Assembly (NCBI RefSeq): GCF_030758955.1
Contig: NZ_CP132360.1
Location: 2,123,099-2,159,676, forward strand
Direction: 5' to 3'
DNA length: 36,578 bases
DNA from: Agrococcus beijingensis
Lineage (GTDB): Bacteria > Actinomycetota > Actinomycetes > Actinomycetales > Microbacteriaceae
The notes below the pieces were generated by a model. The model saw only the letters and a list, made by a program, of their open reading frames with translations, searched no databases and was not told the origin of the DNA. Positions 1 through 7,035 of this stretch are shown here, one piece after another (positions within the stretch are counted from its first letter, which is position 1; each line of letters opens with the position of its first letter). Both the position numbers and the translations under genes were made by a program.

Positions 1-400
1 GCGCTTCGCGACTCTAGAGTGGAGGCCCTTTCGGGCCTCCTCGTCGCGCCAGCGCCGAGGCCCGTCCCGGGCCGAGGTCCCGCTGCGACTCTAGAGGGGA
101 GGCCCTTTCGGGCCTCCCCGTCGCGCCAGCGCCGAGGCCCGTCCCGGGCCGAGGTCGCTTCGCGACTCTAGAGAGGAGGCCCTTTCGGGCCTCCTCGTCG
201 CGCCAGCGCCGAGGCCCGTCCCGGGCCGAGGTCCCGCTGCGACTCTAGAGGGGAGGCCCTTTCGGGCCTCCCCGTCGCGCCAGCGCCGAGGCCCGTCCCG
301 GGCCGAGGTCGCTTCGCGACTCTAGAGAGGAGGCCCTTTCGGGCCTCCTCGTCGCGCCAGCGCCGAGGCCCGTCCCGGGCCGAGGTCCCGCTGCGACTCC
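1..400. repeat. 77-bp tandem array of double-hairpin units (about five copies)
   Basis: The word GACTCTAGAG, or its decayed last copy, recurs at 10, 87, 164, 241, 318 and 395, an exact 77-bp period. Each unit holds the hairpin GGAGGCCCTTTCGGGCCTCC (21-40, 98-117, 175-194, 252-271, 329-348), a spacer, and a second inverted repeat built on GGCCCG-TCC-CGGGCC. Two unit types alternate, giving a 154-bp higher-order period: odd units have CTTCGCGACT before the hairpin and CCTCCTCG after it; even units have GCTGCGACT and CCTCCCCG. In the even units the stem has a G-C pair where odd units 3 and 5 have A-T, so the stem is kept by paired changes. Sequence identity decays at about 400. The array touches the window edge, so it may continue upstream. 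There are no unique spacers, so it is not CRISPR. Confidence 0.93.
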
Positions 401-500
401 AGGACCAGGGCTGCACGGCGAGAGGCCCCGCGCTCACGTTCGGCTGAAGACCGGCGCAACCGCCTTCCCCGACAGTCCGGCCGACTGCTAGGCAGGGCGC

Positions 501-1142
501 GTGACCATCGACCAGCTCGCGGCCGCCCCGATGTCCATGCGCTCCGATCGCTCCCGGCGGGCTCGCCTGCTGCTCGCGCTGGCGGGTGGTGCGTGGGCGC
601 TGTTCACGCTGCCGCTCACCGCCGCCGAATGGAGCTGGCCGTGGGTCGCGACGGTCAGCCGGCTCGAGCCGTGGCGCGCGCTGATCGGTGCGGTCGACGA
701 GCCCTACGTCGTCTACGGGGCGCTGACCGGCCTCTCGTTCCTGGCGATCGGGCTCGCACTCCTGCCCGATCTGCGTCGCGCAGGCTGGGGCGGTGCGTTG
801 CTGGCCTGGGCGGTCCTGGCGGGCACCATCGTCAGCCCGGTCAGCTACCTGAGCACGCCGCCCGGGTCGCCGCTGCATGCGCTCTGGGGCTCCGAAGGGC
901 CGCTGCTCGTCGTGATCGGCCTGGTCGGCGTGCTTGCGGCCGTCACGGCTCGGGGCTGGCCCCGCGGCGCTCGCATCCTCCTCGGCATGACCCTCGCCGT
1001 GCTGGTCGCCGGCATGCTCGCCTTCGGCTACTACCCCCACGGTCCGCTCATCGGCCTGGCGATCGAGGCTGCGGCTCTGATCGCCCTCGCGCCCAGCCAC
1101 ACCTCGTCGCGCCGCATGGCCGAGCCGGCGGATCGGCTCTAG
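501..1142 (+). CDS. Hypothetical multi-pass membrane protein
   Basis: This 213-residue protein has a short basic N-terminus (SDRSRRAR) followed by about six hydrophobic segments, roughly residues 21-41, 70-90, 96-116, 131-151, 158-176 and 180-197, so it should sit in the cytoplasmic membrane. I recognise no catalytic motif or family, and no function is assigned. The GTG start at 501 is chosen because TAGGCA (489-494), a near-match to a TANNNT -10, ends six bases before it, the spacing seen at many leaderless genes here. ATG codons at 531 and 537 are alternatives that would still keep the first membrane segment. It stands alone between the hairpin array and the convergent asparaginase-like gene. 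Confidence 0.7.
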   Translation: MTIDQLAAAPMSMRSDRSRRARLLLALAGGAWALFTLPLTAAEWSWPWVATVSRLEPWRALIGAVDEPYVVYGALTGLSFLAIGLALLPDLRRAGWGGALLAWAVLAGTIVSPVSYLSTPPGSPLHALWGSEGPLLVVIGLVGVLAAVTARGWPRGARILLGMTLAVLVAGMLAFGYYPHGPLIGLAIEAAALIALAPSHTSSRRMAEPADRL

Positions 1143-1173
1143 CCAGCGCGTTCAGCGCTTCCTGGCGAAGGCC

Positions 1174-2091
1174 TCAGACCACGACGCGCAGCATGCCGAC
1201 CGGCGCATCGGCGCTCCGCTGCACCATGCCCAGCGGCTCCGCGAGCCGCTCGAGCGTGCCAGCCGGGATCGCGCCCGCGCGCTCCAGCATGGCGAGCGCA
1301 ACGGGTGCGCCAGCGCGCCGCGCCCCGTCGGCAGTCTTCACGATCGCGGTGGTGCCATCGGGGGCGACCATCGCCTGGGTGCCCTCCGCGCCGAACTTGG
1401 TGACGCATCCGGTCTCACCGATCACGACCGCGTCGGGCCTGCCTGTCCCGTCGATGAGGGTCGGATGCGCGAGCATGGCCTGTCCGACCGAGCGGTGCGC
1501 CCCGGTGCCGTCGGGCGCGAGGCGGCGGAAGGCGCGGGCGAGGCCCACGGGGGTGGTCGGGAACACGAGCGCGCCGCAGCCGTCGTGCGCGACGCCGACG
1601 ATCGGCTCGCCGGTCGCCTCGACGAGCCCGTCGCGGAGCAGCGCGCCGAGCGGGTGGGCGTCGGCCCAGTAGTCGGCGCCCGCACCCATCGCGCGCGCCG
1701 CGGCGGCGAACGCGATGTGCTTGCCGACGCACATGTGCGCGAAGCGTCGCATCGTGCCGTCCGGCGCCTTCATCGGCGGGCAGCGCAGGGCGTCCTCGGC
1801 GACGCCGTGCAGCGCGGCCATGTGCTCGGCCGTCGAGAGGTGCTCGGGGTCGCCCCAGTGGCTCGCGCTCGCCAGCGCCGCGTGCGCGGGCTCGAGCTCG
1901 ATCAGGCCCGCGTCGATGAGCGCTGCGGCGAACAGCGGCTTCAGCGCGCTGCGGGCGAGGAAGGGGCGGTCGACATGGCCGTGGGCCTCGAGCAGGCGGC
2001 CGTCGGGGTCGACGAGCACGGCGACGCCGCGGTGCTCGGACTCCGCGAAGCCGTCGCGCTCGATCACGGCGAGGAGCTCGGTGGCAGGCAT
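1174..2091 (-). CDS. Asparaginase (L-asparaginase II family)
   Basis: The product (305 residues from the chosen start) matches the actinobacterial asparaginase II family (PF06089, the Rhizobium etli-type enzyme), which hydrolyses asparagine to aspartate and ammonia and is unrelated to the classic AnsA/AnsB fold. Supporting sequence includes the early RSALKP motif after a DPDGRLLEAHG segment, the SASHWGDPEH segment, the CPPMKAPDG segment and HDGCGALVFP in the second half. There is no signal peptide, so it should be cytoplasmic. In-frame starts are GTG 2100, ATG 2097 and ATG 2091. I chose 2091 because TAGCGT (2104-2099 on this strand) lies seven bases before it, which fits leaderless transcription, and no ribosome binding site is visible. 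It is convergent with the membrane protein gene at 501-1142. Confidence 0.85.
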   Translation of the reverse strand: MPATELLAVIERDGFAESEHRGVAVLVDPDGRLLEAHGHVDRPFLARSALKPLFAAALIDAGLIELEPAHAALASASHWGDPEHLSTAEHMAALHGVAEDALRCPPMKAPDGTMRRFAHMCVGKHIAFAAAARAMGAGADYWADAHPLGALLRDGLVEATGEPIVGVAHDGCGALVFPTTPVGLARAFRRLAPDGTGAHRSVGQAMLAHPTLIDGTGRPDAVVIGETGCVTKFGAEGTQAMVAPDGTTAIVKTADGARRAGAPVALAMLERAGAIPAGTLERLAEPLGMVQRSADAPVGMLRVVV

Positions 2092-2098
2092 GGGCATC

Positions 2099-2104
2099 AC
2101 GCTA
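2099..2104 (-). promoter_or_regulatory. -10 hexamer of the asparaginase-like gene (leaderless)
   Basis: TAGCGT read on the minus strand, seven bases before the ATG at 2091. No clear -35 is visible. Confidence 0.5.
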
Positions 2105-2139
2105 CCGGCGCGGTGGCCGGGCCGAGGCCGCGTCGGGGC

Positions 2140-2781
2140 TCAGCCGCGGCCCGAGCGCGGCTCCTGCTCGATCGTCGGGGCGTGCGCCTCGACGTCGAGC
2201 AGCAGGCGCTTCGCTTCGACGCCGCCGGCGTACTGGCCCATGCCGCCGTCGCTGCGCACCACTCGGTGGCAGGGGATGACGATCGGCAGCGGGTTCTTGC
2301 GGCACGCGGTGCCGACTGCCCGCACGGCCTTCGGCGAGCCGACGGCGGCCGCCACCTCGGCGTAGCTGCGGGTCTCGCCGTAAGGGATCTCGCGCAGCCG
2401 CTCGACCACCTGACGCCCGAAGCCGCGCGCGAGCGTCAGGTCGAGCGAGCCGTGGAAGGCGCGGGCACGCCCGGCGATGAGGTCGTCGAGGGCGTGCGCC
2501 GCGTCGTCGAGCACCGCGGGCGCCTCGAGCACGCGCGGGCTGAGCGCCTCGGCGAGCCGTGCGAGCGTCTCGTCGGGTCGGTCGCCGTCGAAGGTGACCG
2601 ACACGAGCCCGGTCGGCGTCGCCGCGAGCAACAGCCTGCCCAGCGGGGTGTCGAGCGTGCGGTACGCGACGTCGAGCAGTCCGCGCTCCGCGGCACGCGC
2701 CACGAGGCGGGCGCGCAGGCCGTCGAGCGGCGGCGCCGGCACCAGCCCTGCCAGGTCGCTCGCGTCCGTCAGGTCGCTCAT
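2140..2781 (-). CDS. Methylated-DNA--[protein]-cysteine S-methyltransferase, N-terminally extended
   Basis: This 213-residue protein is an O6-alkylguanine-DNA alkyltransferase, a suicide repair protein that moves the alkyl group from guanine O6 to its own cysteine. The acceptor motif IPCHR is present (Cys171), followed by the GYxGG-like segment GQYAGGVEAKRLLL. The DNA-binding part includes REIPYGETRSYAEVA and the RAVGTACRKNP segment. About 35 extra residues precede the usual start (DLAGLVPAPPLDGLRARLVARAAE), as seen in actinobacterial members that accompany sigma factors. Its ATG overlaps the stop of the upstream sigma gene (ATGA, 2778-2781), so the two are translationally coupled. This is the third gene of the operon that starts at 3739. 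Confidence 0.9.
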   Translation of the reverse strand: MSDLTDASDLAGLVPAPPLDGLRARLVARAAERGLLDVAYRTLDTPLGRLLLAATPTGLVSVTFDGDRPDETLARLAEALSPRVLEAPAVLDDAAHALDDLIAGRARAFHGSLDLTLARGFGRQVVERLREIPYGETRSYAEVAAAVGSPKAVRAVGTACRKNPLPIVIPCHRVVRSDGGMGQYAGGVEAKRLLLDVEAHAPTIEQEPRSGRG

Positions 2782-3239
2782 CGCGCGTCTTCCAGCAGCT
2801 CGCGCAAGCGACGCACGCCGTCGGACGAGGCGCGACGCACCGCATCCGCCGACGATCCGAGCACGATGGCCACCTCGGCGAACGGCAGCCCGCCGAGGTG
2901 GTGGAGCACGACCGCCTCGCGCTGCCGCGGCGGCAGCGCGGCGAGCGCGCGGGCGAGGTCGAGGTCGCGCCCGACGTCGGTGACGGCGCGCTCGGGCACC
3001 TCGCCCACCTCGAGCCGCGAGCGCCGCCGCAGCACGTCGATCGCCTTGCGGTGCGCGATGGTCACCAGCCAGCCCTCGATGCTGGCGTCGTGCGCGAGCC
3101 GGGGGTAGGCCTCGAGCGCCGCGAGGAAGGTCTCGCTCCACGCGTCGTCGGCGTCTTGGCTCTCGAGCAGCGCCCGGCACACCCGCCAGACCCGCGCGCC
3201 GTGCAGGTCGACGAGCGTCTCGAACGGCGCACGGCTCAC
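2778..3239 (-). CDS. ECF-type RNA polymerase sigma factor
   Basis: This 153-residue protein has a sigma-70 region 2-like segment (about residues 8-75, with [24 protein letters not shown] and [18 protein letters not shown]). A region 4-like helix-turn-helix follows at about 93-150 ([18 protein letters not shown], then [20 protein letters not shown]). That is the size and layout of an extracytoplasmic-function sigma factor without a long C-terminal extension. The start is GTG at 3239, overlapping the stop of the upstream alkyltransferase (GTGA), and its own stop overlaps the next start. No anti-sigma factor gene with a membrane segment is nearby. Position between two alkylation-repair genes suggests a role in a DNA-alkylation response, which is inference. 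Confidence 0.85.
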   Translation of the reverse strand: MSRAPFETLVDLHGARVWRVCRALLESQDADDAWSETFLAALEAYPRLAHDASIEGWLVTIAHRKAIDVLRRRSRLEVGEVPERAVTDVGRDLDLARALAALPPRQREAVVLHHLGGLPFAEVAIVLGSSADAVRRASSDGVRRLRELLEDAR

Positions 3240-3739
3240 GCCACCGAATCTAGCCCGGAGGCGCCGATCGCCGCGCTCATCTCGTGCTCGAGCAGGAACC
3301 GCTTGCGGTCGACGCCGCCGGCGTAGCCGGTCAGCGCGCCGGTCGAGCCGACCACCCGGTGGCAGGGCACCACGATCGACAGCGGATTGCGGCTGTTCGC
3401 GAGGCCGACGGCGCGCACTGCCGTCGGCTGCCCCAGCTGCGCAGCGATCCAGCCGTACGTGCGGGTCTCGCCGAAGGGGATCGCCCGCAGCTGCGCCCAG
3501 ACTCGGCGTTGGAACTCGGTGCCGCGCGGGTCGAGCGGCAGGTCGAACGACGTGCGCGCCCCCGCCCAGTACTCGCCGAACTGCTGCACCGCATCCGCGA
3601 ACGCCGCGTCGTCGCGCTCGCCGAACCCCGCCTCGTCCGGTGCCGGGCGGTGGTCGAGCATGTAGATGCCGGTGAGCCCCTCGTCGCCCCGCACCAGCGT
3701 GAGCGGGCCGATCGGGCTGTCGATGATCGTGTGCGTCAT
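3236..3739 (-). CDS. Methylated-DNA--[protein]-cysteine S-methyltransferase (Ogt type)
   Basis: This 167-residue Ogt-type alkyltransferase repairs O6-alkylguanine by transfer to its active cysteine. It has the N-terminal SPIGPLTL segment, the helix-turn-helix part with [19 protein letters not shown], the VPCHRVV acceptor motif (Cys126) and the [16 protein letters not shown] tail. The reading frame is open back to a TTG at 3766. The ATG at 3739 fits the family start and has GAGAGG about nine bases upstream, so I use it. It is the first gene of a three-gene overlapping operon with the sigma factor and the second alkyltransferase. It is clearly diverged from that second copy, which has the longer N-terminus, so this is not a recent duplication. 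Confidence 0.92.
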   Translation of the reverse strand: MTHTIIDSPIGPLTLVRGDEGLTGIYMLDHRPAPDEAGFGERDDAAFADAVQQFGEYWAGARTSFDLPLDPRGTEFQRRVWAQLRAIPFGETRTYGWIAAQLGQPTAVRAVGLANSRNPLSIVVPCHRVVGSTGALTGYAGGVDRKRFLLEHEMSAAIGASGLDSVA

Positions 3740-3818
3740 GGCCGTATTCCTCTCATACCCTGCCAACGCGCGGGCGGTGCGGAATGTGAGGCTGTGGATG
3801 GAGAGCGCTCGCGCGGCC

Positions 3819-3824
3819 TACGCT
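3819..3824 (+). promoter_or_regulatory. -10 hexamer for the histidine phosphatase operon (leaderless)
   Basis: TACGCT followed by CGAGCC (six bases) and then the ATG at 3831. No ribosome binding site precedes the start. Confidence 0.6.
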
Positions 3825-3830
3825 CGAGCC

Positions 3831-4376
3831 ATGGAGATCGCGCTCGTACGCCACGGCCAGACCGACTTCAACCGCGACGGCAGGCTGCAGGGCTCGAGCG
3901 ACATCGAGCTCAACGAGACCGGCATCGCGCAGGCCCACGAGGCCGCTCGCCTGCTCGCCGACGAGTCGTGGGATGCGGTGGTGTCGTCGCCGCTGACGCG
4001 CGCGGCCGTCACCGCCGACATCATCGCGGCCACCCTCGACCTGACGGTCGCCGGCCGCCACGCGAGCCTCATCGAGCGCGCGTACGGCGAGGCGGAAGGC
4101 CTCACGAAGGAGGAGGCCGTCGCCCGGTTCGGCACCGACTGGCCGGGCGAGGAGGCGTTCGACGACCTGCAGCGGCGGGCCGTCGCAGCGGTCGACGAGG
4201 TCGCCGGCCTGCACCCGGTCGAGGGGCTCGTGATCGTCACGCACGGCACGTTCATCCGCGCCTTCGTCGATCACGTCACCGGGCTCGAGACGCGGACACC
4301 CGACAACGCCCACTCGGTGCGGTTCGCGGGGCGCCCGGGCGCGTGGCAGCTCGTCGGCGGGCTGGTGCGCAAGTGA
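3831..4376 (+). CDS. Histidine phosphatase family protein (phosphoglycerate mutase-like)
   Basis: This 181-residue protein has the branch-1 histidine phosphatase signature LVRHGQTDFN near the N-terminus (phospho-histidine His8), the SSPLTRAAVTA arginine segment, the ERAYGEAEG acidic segment and the second histidine in IVTHGTFIRAF. Such small members are cytosolic phosphatases with broad substrates rather than glycolytic mutases; the true GpmA is encoded at 20777. The open frame extends further upstream, but the ATG at 3831 is chosen because it begins right before the RHG motif and has TACGCT six bases upstream. Its stop overlaps the GTG of the FAD oxidase gene (GTGA), so the two form an operon. 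The substrate cannot be read from the sequence. Confidence 0.88.
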   Translation: MEIALVRHGQTDFNRDGRLQGSSDIELNETGIAQAHEAARLLADESWDAVVSSPLTRAAVTADIIAATLDLTVAGRHASLIERAYGEAEGLTKEEAVARFGTDWPGEEAFDDLQRRAVAAVDEVAGLHPVEGLVIVTHGTFIRAFVDHVTGLETRTPDNAHSVRFAGRPGAWQLVGGLVRK

Positions 4377-5731
4377 GCCTCGAGGCGCTGCGCGCGGCGC
4401 TCCCCGCCCACGTGCTCGTGACCGACCCGGCGGCGCTCGAGGTCGCGCGCGCCGACAAGTCGGGCCATCGCTCGCAGGGGCCGCCGCTCGCGATCGTCGC
4501 CGCCGAGACGGTCGAGCACGTGCAGCTCGCGATGCACTGGGCGAGCCAGCACGGCGTGCCGGTCGTGCCGCGAGCCGCCGGCACGGGCCTGGCCGGCGGC
4601 GCCATCGCCGGCGACGGCGAGCTGGTGATCTCGACCGACGCCATGCGCGAGCTGCGGCACGTCTCGCTCGTCGACCAGTCGTGCGTCGTCGAGCCGGGCA
4701 TCCGCAACGCCGAGCTCAACGACCTGCTCGCCGCGCACGGCCTCTGGTGGCCGCCCGACCCGGCCAGCCGGGCCATCTCGTCGGTCGGCGGCAACATCGC
4801 CACGAACGCCGGTGGCCTGCTCTGCGCGAAGTACGGCGTGACCCGCGAATGGGTGCTGGCGCTCGACGTGGTGCTGGCCGACGGCAGCCTCATCTCGACC
4901 GGCCACCGCACCGTGAAGGGCGTCACCGGCCTCGACCTCACGGCGCTCATGATCGGCTCCGAGGGCACCCTCGGCATCATCGTCGGCGCGACGCTGAAGC
5001 TGCGCCCGCTCGTCGAGGGCGGCATCTGGACGGTCGGCGCCTTCTTCGACGACGAGGCCCTCGCGGCCGCCGCGTGCACGGCCGTGACGGCCGCACGCAT
5101 CCGCCCCGCGATCATGGAGCTCGTGGGGCGCGACGCGGTCTCGATGCTCGCCGCGTACACCGGCCAGCCCATGGAGGGCGCGTTCGTGCTCGTGCAGACC
5201 GACGACCTGGGCGCCGAGGCGTCGTCGGAGCTGGTCGCGCAGATCCTCGCCGCGCACGGCGGCCGCGTCGAGCGCACCGACGACATGACGCGGTCGGATG
5301 CCCTGGTGCAGGTGCGCAGGCAGGTGCACTTCGCGCTCGAGTCGTTCGGGACGGTGCTGGTGGAGGACGTCTCGGTGCCGCGCTCGCGCCTGGCCGACAT
5401 GTTCCGCGCCTGCGACGAGGCGGCGGCGCGCCATGGCGTTCGGTTGGCGACCACCGCGCATGCGGGCGACGGCAACCTCCACCCGACGTTCGTGTTCGAC
5501 GGCACGGAGTCGGCCGATGGTGGGCCGTCGGAGGCGATCTGGGCGTGCGCGAACGAGGTGTTCGAGGCCGCGATCGCGATGGGCGGCACGCTCACGGGCG
5601 AGCACGGCGTCGGCATCCTGAAGCGCCGCTGGCTCGTCGACGAACTCGGCGAGCGGCAGCTGATGCTGCAGCGCGCGGTGAAGTCCGCATTCGACCCCGA
5701 CGGCATCCTGAACCCCGGCAAGGCGATCTGA
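4373..5731 (+). CDS. FAD-binding oxidase, GlcD / D-lactate dehydrogenase-like
   Basis: This 452-residue flavoprotein belongs to the FAD-linked oxidase (PCMH) family with a GlcD-type C-terminal domain, which oxidises D-2-hydroxyacids such as glycolate or D-lactate to 2-oxoacids. The FAD-binding half contains VPRAAGTGLAGG, VGGNIATNAGGLLCAKYGVT and IGSEGTLGIIV. The C-terminal half carries the HAGDGNLHP metal/substrate motif and TLTGEHGVGILKRRW. It has no signal peptide. No iron-sulfur partner (GlcF) is encoded beside it, so it may act alone and pass electrons to quinone, which is inference. The GTG start at 4373 overlaps the preceding stop. The exact substrate is unknown. Confidence 0.88.
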   Translation: MSLEALRAALPAHVLVTDPAALEVARADKSGHRSQGPPLAIVAAETVEHVQLAMHWASQHGVPVVPRAAGTGLAGGAIAGDGELVISTDAMRELRHVSLVDQSCVVEPGIRNAELNDLLAAHGLWWPPDPASRAISSVGGNIATNAGGLLCAKYGVTREWVLALDVVLADGSLISTGHRTVKGVTGLDLTALMIGSEGTLGIIVGATLKLRPLVEGGIWTVGAFFDDEALAAAACTAVTAARIRPAIMELVGRDAVSMLAAYTGQPMEGAFVLVQTDDLGAEASSELVAQILAAHGGRVERTDDMTRSDALVQVRRQVHFALESFGTVLVEDVSVPRSRLADMFRACDEAAARHGVRLATTAHAGDGNLHPTFVFDGTESADGGPSEAIWACANEVFEAAIAMGGTLTGEHGVGILKRRWLVDELGERQLMLQRAVKSAFDPDGILNPGKAI

Positions 5732-5748
5732 CGCCCGATGCAACGAAA

Positions 5749-5774
5749 AGAGGAGGCCCTTTCGGGCCTCCTCT
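5749..5774. terminator. Bidirectional intrinsic terminator between the FAD oxidase and FKBP genes
   Basis: A perfect 11-bp stem with TTTC loop: AGAGGAGGCCC / GGGCCTCCTCT. The AAAA before it (5746-5749) gives a T tract on the minus strand, so it best serves the FKBP gene. Its core (GGAGGCCCTTTCGGGCCTCC) is identical to the first hairpin of the array at 1-400. Confidence 0.85.
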
Positions 5775-5798
5775 GGTGAACCGGCTGGACGCGTGCAG

Positions 5799-6170
5799 CT
5801 ACTTGACGGCGATCAGGTCACACACGAAGATCAGCGTCTCGTTCGGGCCGATCACGCCGCCGGCGCCGCGCTCGCCGTAGGCCAGGTGCGGCGGGATCAC
5901 GAGCTTGCGGCGTCCACCGACGCGCATGCCCTCGATGCCCTGCTCCCAGCCCTTGATGACCATGCCGACGCCGAGCGGGAACTCGAGCGGTGCGCCACGG
6001 CCGTACGAGGCGTCGAACTCCTCGCCGCCGGAATGGGTCACGCCGACGTAGTGGACGCTGACCTGCTTGCCGGCCACCGCCTCCTCTCCGTCACCGATCG
6101 TGATGTCGGTGATCTCGAGCTCGGTGGGTGCGGGCCCCTCGGGGGCGTCGATCTCAGGCTTCTCAGTCAT
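5799..6170 (-). CDS. FKBP-type peptidyl-prolyl cis-trans isomerase
   Basis: This 123-residue cytosolic protein is a single-domain FKBP that isomerises Xaa-Pro bonds. Family residues are seen in VHYVGVTHSGGEEFDASY, the LEFPLGVGMVIKGWEQGIEGM core and the PPHLAYGERGAGG loop, ending in the final strand ETLIFVCDLIAVK. There is no signal peptide or tail, only a short acidic lead (residues 1-20). The frame is open further upstream, but the ATG at 6170 is the natural start. A GGAGG lies very close to it (one base), so the ribosome site is imperfect. It is divergent from the OsmC gene and convergent with the FAD oxidase, with a shared terminator between. Confidence 0.92.
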   Translation of the reverse strand: MTEKPEIDAPEGPAPTELEITDITIGDGEEAVAGKQVSVHYVGVTHSGGEEFDASYGRGAPLEFPLGVGMVIKGWEQGIEGMRVGGRRKLVIPPHLAYGERGAGGVIGPNETLIFVCDLIAVK

Positions 6171-6274
6171 GCCTCCATCCAAGCACTCTGTCGATGGTCG
6201 GATGCGGTGCGTAGCCTGGGCTGGTCCGGCCACCGTCGGTCGGACCGCGATATCGCACGACCGAGGAGCACCCG

Positions 6275-6697
6275 ATGGCCATCACTTCGAACGCAAGCAC
6301 CGCCTGGACCGGACCCCTGAGCACGGGTTCGGGCACGACCACGCTGGGCACTGGATCCACCTTCGACGTCAACTGGAAGGCGCGCGCGGAGGAGGGCGGC
6401 GCGACCACGCCCGAGGAGTTCCTCGCCGCCGCCCACGCCTCATGCTTCGCGATGGCGTTCTCGCACGCGCTCGACCAGGCCGGGCACGCTCCCGACTCGC
6501 TCGAGACGAGCGCCAAGGTCACGTTCGAGGCAGGCAAGGGCGTCACGACCAGCGTGCTCTCGGTCACCGGCTCGGTGCCCGGCATCGACCAGCAGCAGTT
6601 CGAGCAGATCGCCCAGCAGGCGAAGGCCGAGTGCCCCATCTCGCAGGCTCTGGCGGGCGTCGACATCCAGCTCGAGAGCGCGACGCTGAACGCCTGA
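6275..6697 (+). CDS. OsmC family peroxiredoxin
   Basis: This 140-residue protein is an OsmC/Ohr-fold peroxidase that reduces organic hydroperoxides with two cysteines. Both are present: Cys57 in AAAHASCFAM and Cys120 in AECPISQALAG. The lead-in PEEFLAAAHASC and the early WTGPLSTGSG segment match the OsmC subgroup rather than Ohr. A good ribosome site (GAGGAG) lies upstream of ATG 6275. TAGCCT at 6212-6217 is a possible -10, which would give a leader of about 55 bases. It is divergent from the FKBP gene. The reductant may be mycothiol- or lipoyl-based, but the sequence does not decide this. Confidence 0.9.
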   Translation: MAITSNASTAWTGPLSTGSGTTTLGTGSTFDVNWKARAEEGGATTPEEFLAAAHASCFAMAFSHALDQAGHAPDSLETSAKVTFEAGKGVTTSVLSVTGSVPGIDQQQFEQIAQQAKAECPISQALAGVDIQLESATLNA

Positions 6698-6816
6698 AAT
6701 CGCCTCTCGCGAAGATTGCGGTGATGCTCTACATTCGGCAGTAGCACGAAGCCTGGTCGAGTCACGACGACAGCATGAGCAGGTCCCACCCCACCCATAT
6801 CGAACGAGGAGCGCCC

Positions 6817-6930
6817 ATGCGTTTCAAGCAGCTTCCCACCCACCTCATGACGACGCTCCGCGGTGATGACGACTTCATCATCATGGGCGACGACGACGAC
6901 TTCATCATCATGGGCGGTGGCAGCCTCTAA
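6817..6930 (+). CDS. 37-residue peptide with duplicated DDDFIIMG motif (precursor-like)
   Basis: A short ORF with a good ribosome site (GAGGAG, seven bases before ATG 6817) and a TAA stop. It has a basic/hydrophobic lead (MRFKQLPTHLMTTLRG), then DDDFIIMG followed directly by DDDDFIIMG, ending in GGSL. The two motifs are nearly identical in DNA too (period 27 bp). A leader plus repeated core and a Gly-rich end is the layout of a ribosomal peptide precursor. However, I see no modifying enzyme, protease or exporter next to it; the neighbours are OsmC and an unknown membrane protein. The repeated core lacks Cys, Ser and Thr, so lanthionine or thiazole chemistry there is unlikely. TACATT at 6730-6735 is a weak -10 candidate. 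I recognise no family. Confidence 0.6.
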   Translation: MRFKQLPTHLMTTLRGDDDFIIMGDDDDFIIMGGGSL

Positions 6931-7035
6931 GCTGCTCCGCCCGCTCGCGGCCGCGTGCTGATCCTCGGATCGGCCCGCGGCCGCGGTGCGTCGGGGCCGG
7001 GTTGCGCTGCCGTCGTCACCGGATCGCGCGCAGCC
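6931..7035. other. Gap after the small peptide gene
   Basis: This GC-rich gap holds a perfect palindrome CCGCGGCCGCGG near 6980 and a related CGCGGCCGCG upstream. There is no T-tract terminator and no ORF I would support. Confidence 0.4.

Noticed and set aside
1..400. CRISPR array
   Set aside because: Repeat units abut with no unique spacers, the period is 77 bp, and no cas genes are in the window.
168..1100. Long minus-strand ORF across the hairpin array and the first gene
   Set aside because: It is a shadow. Its second half is the translated tandem array and the rest is antisense to a clear membrane-protein gene, with low-complexity Arg/Gly/Asp composition.
2782..3180. In-frame upstream extension of the second alkyltransferase (start at 3180)
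   Set aside because: The extension is antisense-frame-like Arg/Ala sequence overlapping the sigma gene. The ATG at 2781 overlaps the sigma stop and fits the family.
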